This document shows positions 36,154 through 44,449 of a stretch of DNA of 64,000 nucleotides, piece after piece. Numbering within the stretch: position 1 is the first letter of the stretch; the number at the start of each line of letters is the position of its first letter. A program made the translations under genes and the position numbers. The notes below the pieces were generated by a model. It saw only the letters and a list, made by a program, of their open reading frames with translations. It did no database searches and was not told where the DNA came from. Origin of the DNA: Staphylococcus americanisciuri (lineage in GTDB: Bacteria > Bacillota > Bacilli > Staphylococcales > Staphylococcaceae); NCBI RefSeq assembly GCF_024814435.1, contig NZ_JANUXY010000002.1, forward strand, positions 1 to 64,000, given 5' to 3'.

Positions 36154-37992
36154 TTACTGCTCTACTTTTTGTTTGCCTGAACCATGTTCGCTCACAAATT
36201 GCTTATTATAGTAGTTGCTATTCACACTAATTTCATGGTCAAACTTCTTAATACCCTCACGCTCAATCAATGTTGGCGTGTCTGAGAATAAGTCTGTTCC
36301 TAAACCTAAGCGATCTCCTTTAATTTCTACGCCCATGCTCGATAAGATTGTTGGGAACATATCTAACGGCGCAAATTTACGATTCTGCACTTTTTCTGGT
36401 TCTTTCGCAGGATTCAGAATCAAGTTGAAAATATCACGTTTATAGTTTGGATCAAAATCTTTAAAGAACTTTTTATCCATGCTGAGATGGTCACCTGTAA
36501 TAACAATCGTTGTATTTTCATAAAACGGTTGCTGTTGAATCCAACGTACGAATTCGACCGCTTCTGATGTTGAATATGCAATCACGTTCGCATACTGATT
36601 ATCACGTGGCGTCGGCGTATTTTTAGACACATAGCCATCTGGGAAATGCGTATCTGCCGTTTCCATTGTAAAGTTGAATGGCTTTCCTGTTTGTGACAAA
36701 CGTGTAATTTCTTGTTTTGCAAAGTCATACAGTTTATCATCTTCAAATCCCCACCATACTTTGTAGTCTTTCGGAATATAACCGTTCGCTTGCGCATATT
36801 TCCAATCCCAAATATTAAAGTTACCGTGTGATTTGTAGTAAGTAGTCAAACCACCAAAATCTGCATCCGCACCGAACATAACCGTTTGTTCGTATCCTTC
36901 ATCATGCAAAATATCACCAATGCCACGTGCACCTGGTAAAAAGTATCCTGACTTACCATAGCTGTTACCATTCATTGGAATCTTCAATGGAATTCCCATG
37001 TCCATATTAATCATGCCAGCTACGGACCAACTCGAACCATATGTTTGATACGGGCCACCGAATGGGTCTTTCGTGTCAGAGAAATGCACGCCTTCTTTCG
37101 ATAGTGCTGTCAACTCAGGCATTAGGTTCTCATGCATATAGCCGCCTAAGTCTTTTGATAAATAAGAGTTTTCAACAGATTCTAAATAGATATGTATCAA
37201 GTTTCGCTTTTTGTCTGGAAATTGATACTGTTGCGTTGTAGGTGCAACATAGTTTTGTTTGATATACGGTGAATCTTTCGCATATGCCTCATATACTTCT
37301 GGCAAGCGAAGTTTTTTAGAACCATACGTCACACCTGTTACAAGTACTGCCAAAGCAATGGGTAACAATAATGCTTTGCCTACTGTACGCTTCAAAAATA
37401 GGCGCTGTTGTTGTCCAACCACATCATAGCGATTGTAGATGACTAAGATAAATATAGGTACCGCAAAAAAGAGCGACTTTAAAATAGGCGTTCGCACAAT
37501 CTCTTGTACCATGCCGTCTGATGTCCCTTTGATTGGCGATTTCAAATTGAATAGAAACTGTTCTGGCGTAATATTACCAAAGTAGTCAATAAACCAATCG
37601 GCAAAAAACATAACGAGTAAACCAACAATGGTAAAGAGTAGAATAAAAACATTGCCGAGCATATCAAGCCAACGTCGTTTAACCGTCACTTCACGAAAAT
37701 ACACTGTTGTTTGACGTTGTAGCAAGTACTTCAAACATAGCCATAACGCACCAACAAGAACTGCAGCACCTAAATAATAAGCGCCGAATATTGTCTTATA
37801 GGCTACCGCTTCGACACTCTCTCCTCGACCTAACACGATAACGAACAAACCAAGCGTTAGAATATTAATCGTTATTACATAGAATAAAAATTTACGTATG
37901 AATCGTTTCTTTTCATGTGATTTTTTGACCCATACGACATCAAGCAACGTGACAATAACACCCACCAAAAGATATATAAACCATTGCATCAT
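36154..37992 (-). CDS. MdoB/LtaS-like phosphoglycerol transferase (612 aa)
   Basis: It is a membrane-anchored alkaline-phosphatase-superfamily enzyme that probably transfers or hydrolyses glycerol phosphate outside the cell. Five N-terminal spans (about residues 3-230) precede an extracellular sulfatase-like domain. Metal and catalytic motifs are IHIYLESVENS, TYGSSWSVAGMINMDMGIPL (MdoB-type nucleophile region, where LtaS has TxxG), GADADFGG and VITGDHLSMD. ATG 37992 follows GGAGG. It resembles MdoB (OpgB) more than housekeeping LtaS. It may modify teichoic or lipid-linked polymers. Confidence 0.8.
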   Translation of the reverse strand: MMQWFIYLLVGVIVTLLDVVWVKKSHEKKRFIRKFLFYVITINILTLGLFVIVLGRGESVEAVAYKTIFGAYYLGAAVLVGALWLCLKYLLQRQTTVYFREVTVKRRWLDMLGNVFILLFTIVGLLVMFFADWFIDYFGNITPEQFLFNLKSPIKGTSDGMVQEIVRTPILKSLFFAVPIFILVIYNRYDVVGQQQRLFLKRTVGKALLLPIALAVLVTGVTYGSKKLRLPEVYEAYAKDSPYIKQNYVAPTTQQYQFPDKKRNLIHIYLESVENSYLSKDLGGYMHENLMPELTALSKEGVHFSDTKDPFGGPYQTYGSSWSVAGMINMDMGIPLKIPMNGNSYGKSGYFLPGARGIGDILHDEGYEQTVMFGADADFGGLTTYYKSHGNFNIWDWKYAQANGYIPKDYKVWWGFEDDKLYDFAKQEITRLSQTGKPFNFTMETADTHFPDGYVSKNTPTPRDNQYANVIAYSTSEAVEFVRWIQQQPFYENTTIVITGDHLSMDKKFFKDFDPNYKRDIFNLILNPAKEPEKVQNRKFAPLDMFPTILSSMGVEIKGDRLGLGTDLFSDTPTLIEREGIKKFDHEISVNSNYYNKQFVSEHGSGKQKVEQ

Positions 37993-38254
37993 GATTAATA
38001 CCTCCAACTTATATATGTATTTATATTCATTCTATAATATAACTAAATAAATTGTCATGCTGTTTTTTAATTACGACATCTTTACAAATTTTTCTGTAAC
38101 GCTCCCAAGTACTGCGGAAACCCTGCTCCTTGAACATTGACAATCAGCTTGAGAAAACGTATTTCCACTCCAACCGGCTACTGAATTCGACATCATTTAG
38201 ACGGTATTTACGATTCATTTTCCAGAACTTCTGTCATATATCTTTCCTTATTAA

Positions 38255-39190
38255 TCATTGTAATGCTGTTTCCAATGCATGCTTACTTTCAATATCTGGA
38301 TGCACTGGGTCATTTTCATAATAGACACCTGTTCGATCTTTAATTTTATAGTTCGTAATATTCATATCCGTCTTGTCGAACAGCGTAATTGTTGTATTAG
38401 CCGTTGTATAGGTTGCGCTATCCTCACCTATATACTGTGTATGAGGGCGTCCTTTGAATGCAAGTGCAGTAATCTCACCTGAACTCGCTGTTTTATGACT
38501 AATTAGGACATCTACTGGTGTACTTAAGTCTTTCTTGCCAGCTTTGATTTGTACGGATGTCCCACCACCTGTTACCTTACCGTCTTTCAATGTCGCATCG
38601 AAGTGATTGCCATCTCGATCAATCCATGACATCAAAGTACCATCAGGAATAATCTTAGATAGTCCTGCAATCATCGGTCCCATATCGCCACCATCGTTAT
38701 CCTGTAAGTTCACAACGACATGTGTATAATCATGATTTTCTAATGCATCATTGAGTTTCATCGCATAGCGTTTCGCTTCTTTTTCACTTCCAATAAAGCC
38801 TGGTAAGTTTAATACCAGCGTCTGACCGTACATTTTACTCGTTGGATATGCGACGTTTTTTTCGACATTACTTTGTTCGCTTGGTGTTTGTAAAAATGAA
38901 TGTTTCCCGCCTGCAACTTTTAATGCTTTTTCCAATGCATCATGTGTCTCATCATACGTTTTCGCATCTGTTGTTGCTTTATAAGCTTCTGTTTTAGCAC
39001 GCTCCCACTTATCACCTTTAGCATACAAACCGAGATTCTCCATTTGAATTAGTGCAATTTTGACATATTCTTGCGTCGATGGCTTCATAACATACAGATT
39101 GTAATAAGGTCCATAAGTTTTGAGCAAGAAGAAGAGTGTCACTACCAACACAGCTACCACACCAACAATCCAATATATGATTTTTTTCAT
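38255..39190 (-). CDS. nsr: Nisin-resistance-protein-like S41 protease (311 aa)
   Basis: NSR proteins are membrane-anchored serine proteases that clip the tail of nisin and related lantibiotics. The N-terminus has one signal anchor (residues about 4-24), then YVKIALIQMENLGLY and KALKVAGGKHSF, where the histidine of GGKHSF corresponds to the catalytic His. The nucleophile motif is HKTASSGEITALAFKG (TASSxE form in NSR). The overall layout and length fit. ATG 39190 has GAGG at 8 nt; an ATG six bases earlier is too close. No nsrFP-RK genes adjoin it. Confidence 0.75.
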   Translation of the reverse strand: MKKIIYWIVGVVAVLVVTLFFLLKTYGPYYNLYVMKPSTQEYVKIALIQMENLGLYAKGDKWERAKTEAYKATTDAKTYDETHDALEKALKVAGGKHSFLQTPSEQSNVEKNVAYPTSKMYGQTLVLNLPGFIGSEKEAKRYAMKLNDALENHDYTHVVVNLQDNDGGDMGPMIAGLSKIIPDGTLMSWIDRDGNHFDATLKDGKVTGGGTSVQIKAGKKDLSTPVDVLISHKTASSGEITALAFKGRPHTQYIGEDSATYTTANTTITLFDKTDMNITNYKIKDRTGVYYENDPVHPDIESKHALETALQ

Positions 39191-39298
39191 ATTCATATCC
39201 TCGCAGTATTCCAGATTATTAGCTCAATTATATCACGATTTATCTCATTAAAGCGTTTCAATTCGCCAGTATCGTGTCAAACAGCCAAATAAAAACAC

Positions 39299-39325
39299 CT
39301 ATGACAGACATATTGTCTGCCATAG
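39299..39325 (-). terminator. adcA terminator
   Basis: CTATGACAGAC pairs with GTCTGCCATAG with one mismatch, followed on the minus strand by GTGTTTTTATTT. Confidence 0.8.
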
Positions 39326-39338
39326 ATGCTCGTAGTGA

Positions 39339-40901
39339 TTAGTGTGCCATCATTTCATCTTTCACTTCTTCTTTAGAGAGGTCTGCTGGATAATATGTTG
39401 GCCAGTTTTCTAGCTCTTTTAAGACTTCATCACGATCGTTACCCATAAAAAGGTGATAGTGTGCAGCCTTAACTGGGGCGATATTATGATCGCTAAATTG
39501 TACATATTTTGGTAAGTCATCTGAAGCTTCACCGTCTAACTTGAATGTGTAACGTACACCACGATTTCCGCGTTCATATTGCAAGATATCTTTACCATCA
39601 TATTTATACGTACCTGTTACAGACTTTCCATTTTTGGTAAATGTAATCGTATCATCTGTAATCTTAATATGGTCGATGTCTGTTTTGTAGCCTGTGTCAT
39701 AGTATGCTTTGTATTCTTTAGCTGACTTATCGCCTTTTTCTTCAGCCTTATGTTCAAAAACTTCATCTAATGTACCATCTTTCAACAATGGATAAACCGA
39801 TTGCCAATCACCTGCATAATCAGATAATGTACGATCTTTGACTTGGCTGTCTTTGAAGTAACCGTCTTGAATTGCTTTTGTATGTTTATTAGCTGCTTTT
39901 TCATCTTCAACTGAGATTTTATCATTTAACGCTTTCTCAATATTTTTGATATTTTCTTCCATCAATGATTGATATGTTGAGTCTTTAGATTGATCTTTGG
40001 ATACAGCTTCCATATTGTTAAACTTCAATGGTTTAGCGTCTGTTTCTTTACGAATAGTATCTGTTACTTTGTTCGCAACATTCTCTTCATATAAGATATA
40101 TTTCGCACCTGTATCGTTAATCTCTTTCACGATTTTCGTTAATTCTTGTTGTGATGGATCTTCAGCATTTAAGCTTTGTACACCTTTTTGAACAAAGCCA
40201 TAGCGGTTTGCTAAGTAGCCAAGCGATTCATGTGAGACGAATACTGCGTGACCTTCATGGCCTTTTGTCGCTTGTTTCATTTTGCCATCGAGTTCGTCTA
40301 AGTCTTTTAATAACTTATCAGCATTTTTCTTGTACTCATCTTTGTGTTCAGGATCACGTTTACTCAAATCATCACGGATCGCTTTTACGAATGCTTTGTC
40401 CATGTTTGGATCCAACCATACATGTGGATCGTAACCACCGTGGTGATGATGTTCATGCTCTTCTGACTCATGGTCATGTCCTTCCGCTTCATGATCATGA
40501 TCTTCCCCTTCATGCTCATGTTGGTCAGTTAATAACTCTGACTTATCAAGCGAATCTTCTAATGATAGCTTATTATCATTTTTTTTGATTGCGCTTGCTA
40601 CTTTTTTAGCAACCGGATCTAAGTTATCCCCTGTGTAAACAAATACATCTGATTTGCTTGCATCGATAATATCTTTTTGTGACGGTTCAAAGCTATGTAA
40701 GTCTGCACCTGCAGGATAAATCGAGTCAACGTCAACATGTTTCCCACCAATCTGTTTAACAAAAGATTGAAGTGGATAAACAGTTGTTGTAACTTTCAAT
40801 TTATCACTTGAAGAAGCTTTATTATCGGCTGACTGTCCACAAGCAACTAACAATGTACTTGCTAATGCTGCTGTAGCTAATACTTTCAAACTTTTCTTCA
40901 T
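39339..40901 (-). CDS. adcA: Zinc ABC transporter substrate-binding lipoprotein with ZinT domain (520 aa)
   Basis: AdcA captures zinc outside the membrane. A lipoprotein signal ends at LLVACGQ (Cys about residue 21). Residues 35-320 are the cluster A-I zinc-binding fold, with DLHSFEPSQ, a histidine/acid-rich loop (HEHEGEDHDHEAEGHDH, about 125-150) and DPHVWLDP. Residues 330-520 are a ZinT-like domain (DYAGDWQSVYPLL, then ending KAAHYHLFMG). ATG 40901 follows GAAGG. A Zur box lies in the promoter. No permease or ATPase genes are adjacent. Confidence 0.93.
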   Translation of the reverse strand: MKKSLKVLATAALASTLLVACGQSADNKASSSDKLKVTTTVYPLQSFVKQIGGKHVDVDSIYPAGADLHSFEPSQKDIIDASKSDVFVYTGDNLDPVAKKVASAIKKNDNKLSLEDSLDKSELLTDQHEHEGEDHDHEAEGHDHESEEHEHHHHGGYDPHVWLDPNMDKAFVKAIRDDLSKRDPEHKDEYKKNADKLLKDLDELDGKMKQATKGHEGHAVFVSHESLGYLANRYGFVQKGVQSLNAEDPSQQELTKIVKEINDTGAKYILYEENVANKVTDTIRKETDAKPLKFNNMEAVSKDQSKDSTYQSLMEENIKNIEKALNDKISVEDEKAANKHTKAIQDGYFKDSQVKDRTLSDYAGDWQSVYPLLKDGTLDEVFEHKAEEKGDKSAKEYKAYYDTGYKTDIDHIKITDDTITFTKNGKSVTGTYKYDGKDILQYERGNRGVRYTFKLDGEASDDLPKYVQFSDHNIAPVKAAHYHLFMGNDRDEVLKELENWPTYYPADLSKEEVKDEMMAH

Positions 40902-40921
40902 GTATAGGACGCCTTCTTTCA

Positions 40922-40971
40922 AATAGTAATCATTACGATTAGATTATACATGAGGCTACAAAAATGTGCAA
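40922..40971 (-). promoter_or_regulatory. adcA promoter with Zur box
   Basis: On the minus strand TTGCAC (40966-40971) and TATAAT (40943-40948) are 17 nt apart. Immediately after lies TAATCGTAATGATTACTATT (40922-40941), close to the staphylococcal Zur palindrome TAAATCGTAATNATTACGA. Zinc-replete repression is expected. Confidence 0.75.
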
Positions 40972-41016
40972 TGCCATTTTTGTATTTCTTATACAAGTTT
41001 TTTAGAGCTACAAAAA

Positions 41017-41061
41017 GGCAGTAGCTATCTAAAGTGACGTTCACATAAAGACGCTACTGCC
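41017..41061 (-). terminator. Terminator downstream of nrdG
   Basis: GGCAGTAGC at 41017-41025 pairs with GCTACTGCC at 41053-41061. On the minus strand TTTTTG follows. Confidence 0.7.
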
Positions 41062-41063
41062 CA

Positions 41064-41284
41064 TATCATAATCAGTCATCAGTAATCTTGCAGCAGAACT
41101 TTTCTAACTCTGCCTTCCATACTTCAAGCACATTATTGTCAGGTTCGTTAATTCTTTATAAACCCTTTGAATCGAATAAACCCACAGTATGTGCATATTC
41201 TATAATGAAGTTTTTTATAAATACATAATACTCGAATAATCATCCACTTCTTAATCCACATGAAATCGTAACACATGAATCCCA
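41064..41284 (-). other. Possible decayed gene between nrdG and its terminator
   Basis: On the minus strand a frame reads FIIEYAHTVGLFDSKGL, hits one stop, and continues in frame as RINEPDNNVLEVWKAELEKF up to a final stop near 41077. The residue composition looks protein-like. No start codon with a ribosome binding site and no family recognised. Confidence 0.35.
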
Positions 41285-41824
41285 TCACTCAACATAAATT
41301 GCTCGAGCGACAGATTGCGTTGCGATATATGTCGGCACATGAATTACACGTTGATTGAGGGAACCACGATATGCAAGATTAGGACGGTAGAGCTTTTGAA
41401 TAAACATCCCATCGACAAGCACATCAATCTGTTCCAACATTTTGAGTCTCTCATCATGTAGCTGCATCAAATATTCCAGCTGATAACCGGTCCAGACCCA
41501 AATATCTTTTGTTTCACCAAATCGCTCACGAAATGCATGAATCAACGGCATAGTCACTGCCAGATTACAGAAAGGTTCGCCGCCTAAAATACTCAGTCCA
41601 GCAATATAGTCGGGTTCGCAAGCGGCTATTACCTCTGCTACTAATGCATCAGTTAATGGCTCTCCATAGCGAAAGTGTTGTGCTGCAACATTATAACAAC
41701 CTGAGCAACGAAAAGGACACCCAGACACATAAAGACTACAGCGGACACCTTCTCCATCGACAAAGCTATGCGTCTCAATCTTAGCGACATATCCTGAACC
41801 TTGAATGATGCGTTCTGCTATCAT
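41285..41824 (-). CDS. nrdG: Anaerobic ribonucleotide reductase activating protein (179 aa)
   Basis: NrdG is a radical-SAM enzyme that generates the glycyl radical on NrdD. The iron-sulfur motif is CPFRCSGC near residue 37 (CxxxCxxC), followed by SILGGEPF. ATG 41824 overlaps the nrdD stop as ATGA and is preferred over an upstream in-frame ATG within nrdD. The pair supplies deoxynucleotides without oxygen. Confidence 0.94.
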   Translation of the reverse strand: MIAERIIQGSGYVAKIETHSFVDGEGVRCSLYVSGCPFRCSGCYNVAAQHFRYGEPLTDALVAEVIAACEPDYIAGLSILGGEPFCNLAVTMPLIHAFRERFGETKDIWVWTGYQLEYLMQLHDERLKMLEQIDVLVDGMFIQKLYRPNLAYRGSLNQRVIHVPTYIATQSVARAIYVE

Positions 41825-43671
41825 GACTTCCGTTCCTTCATATGTTTCACACGTGCACAAATCTCTTTATGACGTCCCTCAATTGTAGGACGTTGTACAG
41901 GATTGCCCAGATAACCACACGTACGCTTCACAACATCAACTGTTTCAGGGTTTTGATTACCACAATTTGGGCAACGATAACCCGTATCTGTTGTATCAAA
42001 ATCTCCTTCAAACCCACAGTCATAACAATGATCAATTGGAATATTGGTACCCAAGTAACTCACACGATCATATGAATAGTCCCAAACTGCTTCTAACGCT
42101 TTTTTATTATGATCTAACTTTGGATATTCACAATAATGAATATATCCGCCACTCGCATAATGCGGGTAGTCTTGTTCAAAATCCAACTTCTCAAAAGGTG
42201 TGACATCTTTACGCACATCATAATGGAAGGAATTTTGATAATAGCCCTTATCTGTCACATCTGGCACTGCACCAAATTTCTCATAATCCAACCGGCAAAA
42301 ACGGTCTGTCAGTGACTCACTCGGTGTGCTGTAAATACTGAACCAGACATCATGTTGTTTCGTCCACGCATATTGATACTCACGCATTGTCTTTAATATA
42401 TCAAGCGTAAAATCCTTAGCTTCGGAGTTCGTCTCCCAATTCGGTCCGTAAAAAATAGTTGCCACTTCATACAATCCAATGTAGCCCATCGAAATCGTCG
42501 CCCGCTGGTGTTCAAACAATGAAAAAACATCATCTTGTTCTTGCAAACGATATTTAAAAGCACCGTGTTTGTACAGAATTGGGGCATTATTCGGCTCGGC
42601 TTGTTTGATACGCTCAATGCGAAAAGCTAATGCATCATGTAATACGCCCATGCGCTCAGCAAAAATCTCCCAAAAACGTGCCTTGTCACCTTGAGATTCT
42701 ATCGCAATACGCGGTAAATTCAATGTTACGACGCCCAAGTTACAGCGCCCACTATTTTCATATTCACCTTGTTTGTTTTGCCAAGCAGGTAGAAAAGACC
42801 GGCATCCCATCGGTGCTTTAAAATCTCCTAATAGTTCCACTGTCTTATCATAATTTAATATATCGGGATACATGCGTTTCATAGAACATTCAAGTGCCAG
42901 TTGCTTAATGTCATAGTTGGGATCTGTAGGTGCTAAGTTAACACCTTTTTTAATAGAAAATACAAGTTTAGGAAAAATAGCTGTGACACGATCCTTGCCT
43001 AATCCTTTAATGCGTGTCTGCAAAATGGCTTGTTGAATTTTGCGCCCCATCTCATCTGTAGCCAACCCAAAACCAAATGTAACAAAAGGTGTTTGGCCAT
43101 TTGATGTATAAAGGGTATTCACTTCATATTCTAAACTCTCTATTGCAGCAAAAATATCTTGTGTTACTTGTTCGTCTACATAACGTTCTATGTCTTCTGC
43201 CTTTATATACTTCTCAGCTACAGCACGATGCTTACGCTCATTATGTATCGCATATTTACTCAACACTTCATCTATTCGGTCAATCGTACAACCACCATAT
43301 TGACTACTTGATACATTGGCAATCGTTTGTACAAGTTGGGCAGCCGCTGTCTGTATGGACTTAGGTGAGGTCACATGCGCATTCCCTATTTGAAAACCAT
43401 GTGCCAACATACCTGCTGCATCAATCAAGCAACAATTCGTTAATGGCTGAAAAGGATGATAATCTAAATCATGAAAGTGAATGTCGCCAGATTGATGTGC
43501 TGTTGCAACGTGTTGTGGTAACAAATGCATGAGACCGTACGACTTAGATACAACACCTGCTGTCAAATCACGCATTGTTGCGAATGTTTGACTGTCTTTA
43601 TTAGCATTCTCATTCACAATCTTTGGATCCTTGGTAATCAAACCTTCCAAATCTTTTTCTAATTGAGTCAT
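41821..43671 (-). CDS. nrdD: Anaerobic ribonucleoside-triphosphate reductase (616 aa)
   Basis: NrdD is the oxygen-sensitive class III reductase. The glycyl radical site is RTCGYLGNP near residue 590, and zinc ligands are in CYDCGFEG and CPNCGNQNPE near 545-570. The GDIHFHDLDYHPFQPLTNCC segment near residues 62-81 matches the family. An ATP-cone domain is not evident. AAAGGTG precedes the ATG. Confidence 0.96.
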   Translation of the reverse strand: MTQLEKDLEGLITKDPKIVNENANKDSQTFATMRDLTAGVVSKSYGLMHLLPQHVATAHQSGDIHFHDLDYHPFQPLTNCCLIDAAGMLAHGFQIGNAHVTSPKSIQTAAAQLVQTIANVSSSQYGGCTIDRIDEVLSKYAIHNERKHRAVAEKYIKAEDIERYVDEQVTQDIFAAIESLEYEVNTLYTSNGQTPFVTFGFGLATDEMGRKIQQAILQTRIKGLGKDRVTAIFPKLVFSIKKGVNLAPTDPNYDIKQLALECSMKRMYPDILNYDKTVELLGDFKAPMGCRSFLPAWQNKQGEYENSGRCNLGVVTLNLPRIAIESQGDKARFWEIFAERMGVLHDALAFRIERIKQAEPNNAPILYKHGAFKYRLQEQDDVFSLFEHQRATISMGYIGLYEVATIFYGPNWETNSEAKDFTLDILKTMREYQYAWTKQHDVWFSIYSTPSESLTDRFCRLDYEKFGAVPDVTDKGYYQNSFHYDVRKDVTPFEKLDFEQDYPHYASGGYIHYCEYPKLDHNKKALEAVWDYSYDRVSYLGTNIPIDHCYDCGFEGDFDTTDTGYRCPNCGNQNPETVDVVKRTCGYLGNPVQRPTIEGRHKEICARVKHMKERKS

Positions 43672-43684
43672 ACACCCACACCTT

Positions 43685-43736
43685 TCTATATATAGTGTCT
43701 AAAAGATATTTTAGGCACTATATATTGTATTTTCAA
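43685..43736 (-). promoter_or_regulatory. nrdDG promoter with two NrdR boxes
   Basis: TCTATATATAGTGT (43685-43698) and CACTATATATTGTA (43716-43729) are copies of the ACACWATATxTxGTGT-type NrdR box, centred 31 bp (three helical turns) apart. Minus-strand TTGAAA (43731-43736) and TAAAAT (43708-43713) are 17 nt apart and enclose one box. NrdR repression of nrdDG is expected. Confidence 0.75.
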
Positions 43737-43861
43737 CTCGTAAGCGAGACGTTAACCGATTTGTCATTTCTTTGAGAACGTTATGTGAACTTTGCGTTTG
43801 ACACCACTTTATATCCTTATGAATATGAATGTATGCAAGAAATTGTATGATTCATCGAGAC

Positions 43862-44050
43862 TTAACATGCAGCAGTAAGGTTCGACACATGAATGGCACA
43901 TTGAAAAAGGCATTCAATACCATACAAAGTGCTGTACCTCAAATGATGTTCATCTTCTGTGATGGAAATATAATGATAAGCACCTAGTTTTATTGATATC
44001 GTCGTTCCATCTAAGTTGAAATGGCTGTCTTCATTTGAATGTGGGGCAGA
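43862..44050 (-). pseudogene. C-terminal remnant of an unidentified gene
   Basis: An open minus-strand frame reads HFNLDGTTISIKLGAYHYIS, then ITEDEHHLRYSTLYGIE, and ends NLTAAC followed by a stop. It looks like protein sequence, but there is no start codon or ribosome binding site, and the upstream side merges with a staphylococcal hairpin repeat (GGGGCAGAAATCCC at 44043-44056). No family recognised. Confidence 0.4.
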
Positions 44051-44097
44051 AATCCCATTTTTCTAAAAAGATTCTATTGTCCTAGCTCCAAGAAAAA

Positions 44098-44126
44098 GGT
44101 AGGGTGGCTCATCATGCCACCCTACC
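44098..44126. terminator. Terminator between the nrd region and the acidic membrane protein gene
   Basis: GGTAGGGTGG at 44098-44107 pairs perfectly with CCACCCTACC at 44117-44126. On the minus strand TTTTTC follows. Confidence 0.85.
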
Positions 44127-44176
44127 TCAAAAAGATGTAGAACGCTTTTTTCTTATGACTCAATTTATACAGCTGA

Positions 44177-44431
44177 TTATAGCCCCGCTAAAAATAAACC
44201 GTAATAGATGAAAAACATTTTTTTACTTAATCTGACTAAAGATAAAATCAAGATAACTAGCATTGTAATAAACACGGCTGATTTATATTTTTTCTTCTCT
44301 TCTTTCTCTTCTTGTTCACCATTTTCCAAGTAGGCTAGCAATTCTGCTTCAATTTCTTTGTTTATCTCTTCATTAGGATCTTCATGCTTTTCGTCGACGA
44401 CATCTTCTTGTTTGATTTTTTCTTGTGTCAT
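44177..44431 (-). CDS. Acidic single-span membrane protein (84 aa)
   Basis: Residues 1-48 are strongly charged (EEINKEIEAELLAYLENGEQ, then EEKEEKKK) and residues about 50-80 are hydrophobic, so this is a tail-anchored protein. AAGGAG precedes the ATG. It lies 18 nt after the 540-aa gene in the same direction, and they probably form one operon. Function unknown. Confidence 0.65.
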   Translation of the reverse strand: MTQEKIKQEDVVDEKHEDPNEEINKEIEAELLAYLENGEQEEKEEKKKYKSAVFITMLVILILSLVRLSKKMFFIYYGLFLAGL

Positions 44432-44449
44432 CTGCTTAACTCCTTATTA

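Noticed and set aside
38144-38218. 24-aa minus-strand frame starting MNRKYRLNDVEFSS between the phosphoglycerol transferase and nsr genes
   Set aside because: No ribosome binding site, very short, and no repeated or structural context; may be a decayed fragment but cannot be supported.
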